From an uncultured Lachnospiraceae bacterium (GTDB taxonomy: Bacteria > Bacillota > Clostridia > Lachnospirales > Lachnospiraceae): DNA of 5,179 nt. The first letter of the stretch is position 1; each line of letters opens with the position of its first letter. A program made the translations under genes and the position numbers. Below are positions 1-5,146 of the stretch, piece by piece. The notes beneath the pieces are model-generated. The model had not been told where the DNA came from. It did no database searches and saw only the letters and a list, made by a program, of their open reading frames with translations. Where the stretch lies: assembly GCA_902797475.1 (NCBI GenBank), contig CADBTG010000238.1:1-5179 (forward strand), written 5' to 3'.

Positions 1-729
1 ATCAATGTCAATGAAAAATGCGGATCGACTCACATTGAAGGTCTCTGCGAATATGTGAAGGAAAAGGGCGTTGACGTCGGATTTGCCTTCGACGGAGATG
101 CGGACCGCTGCCTTGCCGTTGACGAGAACGGTAACGTTGTGGACGGCGACCAGATTATGTATATCTGCGCCAAATATCTTAAGAAGATCGGCCAGCTCCC
201 GAGCAATACGGTTGTTACGACGATCATGTCGAACTTCGGTCTTTACAAGGCACTTGACCGCATCGGCATCGATTACGAGAAGACGAAGGTCGGTGACCGT
301 TATGTATATGAGAACATGAAGGCAAATGACCATGTCATCGGCGGTGAGAACTCCGGACATGTCATTTTCCGTAAATATGCCCGTACCGGTGACGGCATCC
401 TGACAGCTATCATGGTTATGATGGTACTGATCGATACGCAGATGCCGCTTTCCGCTCTGGCGAAGGAAGTGGAACTTTATCCGCAGGTTCTGAAGAATGT
501 CGAAGTAGACAACAAGGACGGCACGATGAACGATCCCGCCGTTATGCTTCAGACCGAGGCTTGTGCCGCCAATCTCGGAAACAACGGCCGCGTTCTTCTT
601 CGTAAGAGCGGCACCGAGGAGGTTCTTCGTGTCATGGCGGAAGCCGGAACCTACGAGGAATGCAACAAGCAGGTTGACCTGATCATCGATTCCATCCGGA
701 AATCCGGACACCTTTTAAAGGTAAGATAG
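1..729 (+). CDS. glmM: Phosphoglucosamine mutase, C-terminal part (5' end cut by window)
   Basis: Cytoplasmic alpha-D-phosphohexomutase that converts glucosamine-6-phosphate to glucosamine-1-phosphate on the route to UDP-GlcNAc and hence peptidoglycan. The reading frame is open from base 1, so 242 residues are visible, roughly the last half of a family member of about 450 residues; the active-site serine loop lies outside the window. Visible landmarks are the INVN..CGSTH segment (residues 1-11), the metal-binding loop DGDADR (31-36), VGDRYVYENM, the sugar-selecting loop GGENSGH (114-120) and the C-terminal phosphate-binding loop RKSGTE (201-206) leading into LRVMAEA. CGSTH, VGDRYV and GGE-(N/Q)-SGH favour GlmM over phosphomannomutase or phosphoglucomutase. 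The stop codon overlaps the Shine-Dalgarno of the next gene (AGGAG at 728-732), suggesting coupled translation. Some related mutases act on several sugars, so exact substrate preference is inferred from family resemblance and from the acetyltransferase-like neighbour. Confidence 0.93.
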   Translation: MNVNEKCGSTHIEGLCEYVKEKGVDVGFAFDGDADRCLAVDENGNVVDGDQIMYICAKYLKKIGQLPSNTVVTTIMSNFGLYKALDRIGIDYEKTKVGDRYVYENMKANDHVIGGENSGHVIFRKYARTGDGILTAIMVMMVLIDTQMPLSALAKEVELYPQVLKNVEVDNKDGTMNDPAVMLQTEACAANLGNNGRVLLRKSGTEEVLRVMAEAGTYEECNKQVDLIIDSIRKSGHLLKVR

Positions 730-737
730 GAGTATTT

Positions 738-1415
738 ATGAGTGAAATTCAAAAGACGGTTGCCGCACTTTACGAACCCGGCCATACGCTTGCATGGCCC
801 TGGCTTTCGAAGTGCACATACCCCTGGGAGATTCTCCCGTCCATTAAGGAAATCATTATGACGCTCGGACCGACGCTTGATCCGGAACGTTATGATCACC
901 CCGAGGAGGGCGTTTGGATTGCCAAGAGCGCAAAGGTATTTCCTTCCGCTTACATCGGAAGCCCGTGCATCATCGGAGAGGATACCGAAGTGCGTCACTG
1001 CGCATTCATCCGCGGCAGCGCTCTGATCGGTAACGGCTGTGTCATCGGCAATTCCGTGGAACTTAAGAATGTCATCATTTCCGACAGCGTGCAGGTTCCG
1101 CATTACAACTATGTCGGGGATTCCGTTCTCGGCTATAAGTCGCATATGGGAGCCGGTTCCCTTACGAGTAACGTAAAAAGCGATAAAACGCTTGTTGTCG
1201 TGAAGGACGGAAAGGAAGCTGTTGAGACCGGACTGAAGAAATTCGGCGCTATGCTCGGAGACTTCGTCGAGGTCGGCTGCAACAGCGTTTTGAATCCCGG
1301 CACCGTAATCGGCTGTCATTCCAATATCTATCCGACTTCTTCGGTAAGAGGGGTTATTCCCAGCTACAGCATCTTTAAGAGCGGGAAGATTGTCGAAGTT
1401 GTGGATAAAAACTGA
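738..1415 (+). CDS. Stand-alone left-handed beta-helix acyltransferase, GlmU C-terminal-like
   Basis: A 225-residue protein dominated by hexapeptide repeats (about residues 57-205), the left-handed beta-helix fold of sugar acetyltransferases. It matches only the acetyltransferase half of GlmU. Residue spacing aligns E108-K110 (VELKN), H122, Y125, A139 and N145 with E. coli GlmU E349, K351, H363 (catalytic base), Y366, A380 and N386. The positions of N377 and Y387 are instead H136 and V146. The stretch after N145, ending in TGLKKFGAMLGD, is longer than in E. coli and resembles archaeal-type sugar-1-phosphate nucleotidylyl/acetyltransferases such as Sulfolobus ST0452. The first 56 residues, including YPWEILPSIKE, carry no uridylyltransferase motif (no LAAGxGxRM), so the protein cannot be a complete GlmU. 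The likely role is acetylation of glucosamine-1-phosphate made by the upstream GlmM; this is inference from adjacency and active-site likeness. AGGAG at 728-732 lies 5 nt before the ATG. The fold is near certain, the substrate less so. Confidence 0.85.
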   Translation: MSEIQKTVAALYEPGHTLAWPWLSKCTYPWEILPSIKEIIMTLGPTLDPERYDHPEEGVWIAKSAKVFPSAYIGSPCIIGEDTEVRHCAFIRGSALIGNGCVIGNSVELKNVIISDSVQVPHYNYVGDSVLGYKSHMGAGSLTSNVKSDKTLVVVKDGKEAVETGLKKFGAMLGDFVEVGCNSVLNPGTVIGCHSNIYPTSSVRGVIPSYSIFKSGKIVEVVDKN

Positions 1416-1429
1416 CCGGACTATATTTT

Positions 1430-1460
1430 GCGGCGTACCGCAACGGTACGCCGCTATTTT
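1430..1460 (+). terminator. Rho-independent terminator after the glmM operon
   Basis: A perfect 11-bp GC-rich stem (1430-1440 GCGGCGTACCG paired with 1444-1454 CGGTACGCCGC) closes a 3-nt CAA loop and is followed by TATTTTGTATCTTT. It begins 14 nt after the acetyltransferase-like gene's stop codon. The T-tract is interrupted but the stem is strong. There is no A-run on the left side, so it should act only on + strand transcripts. It separates the amino-sugar operon from the LCP operon, which has its own promoter just downstream. Confidence 0.88.
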
Positions 1461-1484
1461 GTATCTTTGGGGGAGTTTTTTTAC

Positions 1485-1513
1485 TTGATACAGTGCATTT
1501 TTGATGATATAAT
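1485..1513 (+). promoter_or_regulatory. Sigma-A promoter of the LCP operon
   Basis: The -35 box TTGATA (1485-1490) and the -10 box TATAAT (1508-1513) are separated by exactly 17 bp. TG at 1505-1506 makes an extended -10 (TGATATAAT). A run of seven T's (1476-1482) sits just upstream of the -35 box and could act as an UP-like element. Transcription would start near 1520, giving a leader of about 55 nt before the LCP start codon. This is near-consensus for a housekeeping sigma factor, so strong constitutive expression is expected; no operator-like dyad overlaps it. Confidence 0.88.
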
Positions 1514-1519
1514 CACAAC

Positions 1520-1574
1520 AATGATAAATATGCCCTTTTCGCGCGGATTAGGGTAAATACGGAGTAGTAATGTC
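1520..1574 (+). promoter_or_regulatory. 5' leader of the LCP gene with SD and overlapping two-codon ORF
   Basis: The predicted leader runs from the expected transcription start to the LCP ATG at 1575. GGAG at 1561-1564 is the only Shine-Dalgarno-like site. It is 10 nt from the LCP ATG but only 5 nt from another ATG at 1570, which reads ATG-TCA-TGA and stops across the LCP start (ATGTCATGA, 1570-1578). A second small frame, ATG at 1521 to TAA at 1556 (11 codons), begins almost at the predicted transcript end without an SD. The in-frame TAA at 1554-1556 and the absence of another start codon after it fix 1575 as the LCP start. Whether either mini-frame is translated is unknown. Confidence 0.5.
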
Positions 1575-3218
1575 ATGAATTCTAAAAAAAGAAAAGGCAA
1601 TAAGCGACTCGAAAAAGCTTTGAGAATCGCACGCCTTGTGTTGTTTTTCCTGCAAATTATCACTGCGGCCGCATTAATCGTCGAGACGATGATATTTGCC
1701 ATCCTTCCCGGGAAATACGTCTTGGTTATGATCATGGGCTTATGCTTTGCGGCCCTGCTCAGTTTTCTGCTGCTTACGGTTTCCAAGAAAAGAAGAGACA
1801 TGATAATCGGATGCATATGGGCTCTGCTATGGATCCTGATATGTGTTCTTGCCGTCGTGCTGTATCTTGAGCCGGCCAGAAAGTCTCTTAAAAAGGTTAC
1901 GAATAAGGAAGCAACGGAGACCATTCACGTTACCGGAATTTCCGTTCTCGTAAGAAAAGACGATAAGGCGCAGAAGCTTGAAGAAACGAACGGTTATGTA
2001 TACGGCATCCAGACCTCCGAGGATTATGCTTTCTCCCTCGGTGCCTACGAGTACATTGCCAAAATGAACGGGATGAATATTACCGTTAAAGAATTTGAAT
2101 ATTACGACAATCTGGCGCAGGCTCTGATTAACAAAGAAATCGATGCCATGATTGCCGACACGTCATATCTTGATATGTTAAACGAGTATTCGGAAGGCTT
2201 CTCCGGCAATTACCGGATTCTTTCGGAGCTTGACGTAGAGTCGGAAATTCCGAAATCGGATATTTCCGTAACGCCGACGCCGACCGAATTCGAAGTCATG
2301 CCGACGATTGATCCGGACAATCCCGATATTACACCCGAGCCCGGCGGAGAAAAGGATCCGACAGGCGCTCCGGCGAAGCCGACGCCCACGCCGATCGTGC
2401 AGAAGACGCCGATGCCGGACAGAGGGGAATTCTCTGTTACGGAGGATTATTTCATTGTTTACATCAGCGGCATCGACTGCTACGGATCCATTGACGCCCG
2501 TTCGAGAAGTGACGTGAACATTTTGATGGTTGTCAATCCGACGACCGGTAAGATTCAGATGGTGACTGTCCCGAGAGACAGCTATGTTCCGCTTGCGGGC
2601 TTCGGCGGAGGCGCTTATGACAAGCTGACGCACGCAGGGATCTACGGTGTCAAGACGTCGATGAATACGCTTGACAATTTGTTCGGAATCAAGACCGATT
2701 ACTATGTCCGCGTGAATTTCTCGAGCGTAGAGAAATTTGTCGATCTGCTCGGCGGTGTCGACATCTATTCGCCGATTGCGTTCACTTCGCATGACGGGCA
2801 GAACACCTTCACGGCCGGATGGAACCATGTAAACGGAAAGAGAGCGCTCTCATTTGCCAGAGAAAGATATGCTTTCCAGGGCGGAGATTTCCAGCGCGGA
2901 AAGAACCAGATGGATTTGATCAAGGCTGTTTTCGGCAAGATGACCTCGACTGCGGCACTCACAAATTTCCCGAATCTGATGAGTCAGGTTTCGAACAACT
3001 TCCAGACAAATATGACGATGGATCAGCTGACTGCATTATGCAGAATGCAGCTTGACCGAGGCATTTCCTGGAGCATTGACACTTATGCGGTTACCGCTTC
3101 GGGCGGAAATGCATTTTGCTATTCCTACAAGGGCTCAAAGCTTTATGTAGCTTATCTGAACTCGGATTCCGTTAAGGAGGCTGCATCGAAGATGCGCGCC
3201 GTAATGGAGGGAAGATAA
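1575..3218 (+). CDS. LytR-CpsA-Psr (LCP) family cell-wall glycopolymer ligase with solute-binding-like domain
   Basis: Membrane-anchored enzyme of the family that transfers undecaprenyl-pyrophosphate-linked glycopolymers (teichoic acid, capsule or similar) onto peptidoglycan outside the membrane. Order of parts in 547 residues: basic cytoplasmic start, three hydrophobic helices (about 17-44, 48-70, 76-98), an extracellular segment 117-225 resembling one lobe of a type-3 solute-binding protein (YGIQTSEDYA near 143-151; ALINKEIDAMIADTSYLDML at 183-202), a Pro/Thr-rich linker (231-284, with TPTPT and PTPTP), then the LCP domain (about 288-547). Catalytic landmarks are D301, SD at 312-313, VPRD (R334), YDKLTHA (348-354), LLGGVDI, ARER (R429, R431) and GDFQRGKNQ (R441, Q445). 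The spacings D301-D313-R334 and R429-R431-R441-Q445 match those I recall for pneumococcal Cps2A, so the enzyme looks intact. Three membrane helices and the extra domain depart from the simple one-helix LCP layout. It is first in its operon, with its own promoter. The polymer it attaches cannot be told from sequence. Confidence 0.93.
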   Translation: MNSKKRKGNKRLEKALRIARLVLFFLQIITAAALIVETMIFAILPGKYVLVMIMGLCFAALLSFLLLTVSKKRRDMIIGCIWALLWILICVLAVVLYLEPARKSLKKVTNKEATETIHVTGISVLVRKDDKAQKLEETNGYVYGIQTSEDYAFSLGAYEYIAKMNGMNITVKEFEYYDNLAQALINKEIDAMIADTSYLDMLNEYSEGFSGNYRILSELDVESEIPKSDISVTPTPTEFEVMPTIDPDNPDITPEPGGEKDPTGAPAKPTPTPIVQKTPMPDRGEFSVTEDYFIVYISGIDCYGSIDARSRSDVNILMVVNPTTGKIQMVTVPRDSYVPLAGFGGGAYDKLTHAGIYGVKTSMNTLDNLFGIKTDYYVRVNFSSVEKFVDLLGGVDIYSPIAFTSHDGQNTFTAGWNHVNGKRALSFARERYAFQGGDFQRGKNQMDLIKAVFGKMTSTAALTNFPNLMSQVSNNFQTNMTMDQLTALCRMQLDRGISWSIDTYAVTASGGNAFCYSYKGSKLYVAYLNSDSVKEAASKMRAVMEGR

Positions 3219-3221
3219 AAA

Positions 3222-3236
3222 CCCGCAGGATGCGGG
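3222..3236 (+). promoter_or_regulatory. Small hairpin directly upstream of the HD-GYP gene's SD
   Basis: CCCGCA (3222-3227) pairs with TGCGGG (3231-3236) around a GGA loop, a 6-bp GC-rich stem starting 3 nt after the LCP stop codon and ending at the first base before AAAGGAG (3237-3243). No T-tract follows, so it is unlikely to be a real terminator. A second TGCGGG at 3251-3256, overlapping the GTG start codon, is an alternative partner for the same CCCGCA arm. Possible roles are transcript processing or stability, or modulation of translation; none is proven. Confidence 0.5.
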
Positions 3237-3249
3237 AAAGGAGAATAAC

Positions 3250-5133
3250 GTGCGGGAGGCTATTGCCGAATTCTATCAGGATTATCTTCTTCGGATGAAT
3301 GCCGTGGATACGGAAGAGCAGGAACTGCTTTCCTCGGCGACGAAGAAGGGCTGGACGCAACATCTGGTCCGGAAGTCCTCTTTGATCCGTGAGTCCCATT
3401 CCGTTGTGGAAAAGGGCATCAATGAGATCATTCTTCCGCATGTTTTCGGGCAGCGTGAAACATCGGACGAGGAGGCGGAAGCGCTGAAGGAAGGCGCCAT
3501 GTCTTACTTCCGCAAATCGCTTTTTGATGAAGTGATGGAGTCCTCCGTTTTGGCAATGCTTGCCGGCCGTTACGCGAAGACCGGAAACCGTTTTGAGGAA
3601 CGCAGATGCCGTTTCGCATTTGCCAATAACGCGTTCATTTCCGCCGGCGGAGAGTTCTCCGGCAAATCCTTAAACGAAGCCAACCAGGTTCTTCGGGACA
3701 TCAAAAAGCTTCGGGAGATCAGAAAGGAGCACGAGACCGAGGAATCGTTTCTTGAGGATGTTTCCTTCATGCTCGAGACCGGCCTTCGGCTGTTTGATTT
3801 GGAGCTTCGCGCGCTTGAACCGAATCTCAACCGGCTCATTGCACTTTTTAATGCCATTGCCGTAATCGGAACCTATCAGGATCTCTTTCCGAAGGATTTC
3901 CTCGAGAGGAAGATTGTTGCGACATTGAACCGGCTCGGGCTTCAGATTCTTTTCATGCAGGCCCTTCACTGGGACAAGGTCCGCGAACCGAATAAGCAGG
4001 CGTTAAGAGAAGTTTTCGAGCGGGAGTTCTCGGCGGAGCTTACGCTTCCCGAGAACGAGCGTCATCCCCGCTTTTTCATGATTTATGTATTATACTGCTT
4101 CTATGACGGAAAGCTTTCCGCCGATGAGTGCTTCAATCTGCTGAGTCCGTTTGCAGCGGATCTTCCGGCGAATACCGATTTTTCGGTGCCGGGCTGGTAC
4201 GATTTCAGCAGGGATGACCGGTTCTTTGCCGTATGCTTTCTGACAAGGCCGGTGCTTCAGATGATTCTCGGAACAAGGCTTTCCTCCGAACAGAAGAAGC
4301 AGCGGGTTGCCGGCATTCTCTACGATGTGAAAAGCTATATCGAGACGATTCCGAGAGAGTGCGCGGCCAGGGAGAATATGGACTACTGTCTGTATCATCT
4401 CTTATATGATGTCGTGGAATTCATCGATGACGAGTCGATGGCGATGGAATTCATCGATACACTGATGATGAACCGCCAGCTTGCGACGCTGATCCATTCG
4501 ATCATGGCGGCAAAGCTGACGCAGGCCATCATCGATCCGCTTGCCGATAAGATGCCGCAGCTGTTTTACGAAGTGCTTTCGGTGAACAGCGACGAAGAGG
4601 TGCGTGCGAAGAAAGAGGACCTGGCACTGTTCTTATATAACGCTGCCAAATGCCATGACATCGGAAAGATCCGGATTGCCACAATCATCAATACGCAGAT
4701 CCGGTCGATTTCCGACGCGGAATTTTCGCTGATCCGGATGCATTCGGTCTGGAGCGCGGATATTCTTTCGAGAAACAAAAAGCTTTCCGCATATAAAGAC
4801 ATTGCGCTCGGGCACCATAAGAGCTACGACGGAAAGAGCGGCTATCCCGAGGATTTCGATAACCATGATTCTAAGTACCGGATTCTGACGGAGATCCTGA
4901 CCATTTGCGATTCGATGGACGCGGCAACGGATGCGTTCGGGCGGAATTATCAAAGAGGCAAGACGTTCGAAAAGGTTTTTGCCGAGTTTGAATCGTTAAA
5001 GGGAACCCGTTACAATCCCGTCATCATTGATTTCATCCGGGATACGCCGGAATTGTTTGCGCAGTTAAAGGAAATTACCTCCAAGGAAGCAAGGGGAGAT
5101 TTTTACTATCACATTTACCGGAAATACCGGTAG
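3250..5133 (+). CDS. Soluble protein with C-terminal HD-GYP-type phosphohydrolase domain and unrecognised N-terminal region
   Basis: A 627-residue protein with no signal peptide or clear membrane helix. Residues 1 to about 410 are helix-rich and charged and match no family I recognise. The C-terminal part (about 411-600) is a divergent HD-GYP domain: IHS (H416), CHDIGK (H469, D470, K473), MHSVWSADIL (H498), GHHKSYDGKSGYP (H522, H523, GYP 531-533), CDSMDAATD (D554, D557) and YNPVIIDF (588-595). HD-GYP enzymes use such residues to bind two or three metals and hydrolyse cyclic di-GMP or related cyclic dinucleotides. Here the usual HHE is HHK, and the Glu found four residues before the first His in three-metal enzymes is Ala (A412), so a two-metal site is more likely. 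The GTG start has AGGAG at 3239-3243 with 6-nt spacing; no in-frame ATG lies between it and the upstream stop at 3202. It follows the LCP gene by 31 nt and is probably co-transcribed. Activity and substrate are unproven. Confidence 0.85.
   Translation: MREAIAEFYQDYLLRMNAVDTEEQELLSSATKKGWTQHLVRKSSLIRESHSVVEKGINEIILPHVFGQRETSDEEAEALKEGAMSYFRKSLFDEVMESSVLAMLAGRYAKTGNRFEERRCRFAFANNAFISAGGEFSGKSLNEANQVLRDIKKLREIRKEHETEESFLEDVSFMLETGLRLFDLELRALEPNLNRLIALFNAIAVIGTYQDLFPKDFLERKIVATLNRLGLQILFMQALHWDKVREPNKQALREVFEREFSAELTLPENERHPRFFMIYVLYCFYDGKLSADECFNLLSPFAADLPANTDFSVPGWYDFSRDDRFFAVCFLTRPVLQMILGTRLSSEQKKQRVAGILYDVKSYIETIPRECAARENMDYCLYHLLYDVVEFIDDESMAMEFIDTLMMNRQLATLIHSIMAAKLTQAIIDPLADKMPQLFYEVLSVNSDEEVRAKKEDLALFLYNAAKCHDIGKIRIATIINTQIRSISDAEFSLIRMHSVWSADILSRNKKLSAYKDIALGHHKSYDGKSGYPEDFDNHDSKYRILTEILTICDSMDAATDAFGRNYQRGKTFEKVFAEFESLKGTRYNPVIIDFIRDTPELFAQLKEITSKEARGDFYYHIYRKYR
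5116..5132 (+). other. Small hairpin at the end of the HD-GYP gene
   Basis: TACCGG (5116-5121) pairs with CCGGTA (5127-5132) around a 5-nt AAATA loop, covering the last codons and part of the TAG stop. It ends one base before the next gene's AAAGGA Shine-Dalgarno. No T-tract follows, so transcription should continue. The placement resembles the hairpin before the HD-GYP gene, but a 6-bp stem inside coding sequence may be chance. Confidence 0.35.
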
Positions 5134-5146
5134 AAAGGAATGCATT

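Noticed and set aside
695..708. Repeat of the palindrome TCCGGA (TCCGGA-AA-TCCGGA) near the end of glmM
   Set aside because: The two-base loop is too tight for a hairpin and the bases encode ordinary codons; treated as chance within coding sequence.
651..1319. Long open frame on the minus strand opposite the acetyltransferase-like gene (222 codons)
   Set aside because: It lies opposite a confidently identified hexapeptide-repeat gene, its translation has no recognisable domain, and it has no separate promoter. It is a shadow of + strand codon use.
1481..1924. Minus-strand open frame running from the LCP membrane region into the promoter
   Set aside because: It runs through the promoter and leader, its apparent hydrophobic stretches mirror the LCP membrane helices, and no promoter for the opposite strand was seen.
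2265..2436. Possible nucleotide repeat array in the CCGACGCC-like stretches
   Set aside because: These are codons of the Pro/Thr-rich linker of the LCP protein, without a regular period or conserved unit.
2178..2828. Minus-strand open frame opposite the LCP linker and catalytic domain (216 codons)
   Set aside because: Arg/His-rich translation typical of antisense to Asp/Pro/Thr-rich coding sequence; the + strand carries an intact LCP domain with all key residues.
3222..3236. Rho-independent terminator between the LCP and HD-GYP genes
   Set aside because: The stem is only 6 bp and is followed by AAAGGAG with no T-tract, so efficient termination is not expected.
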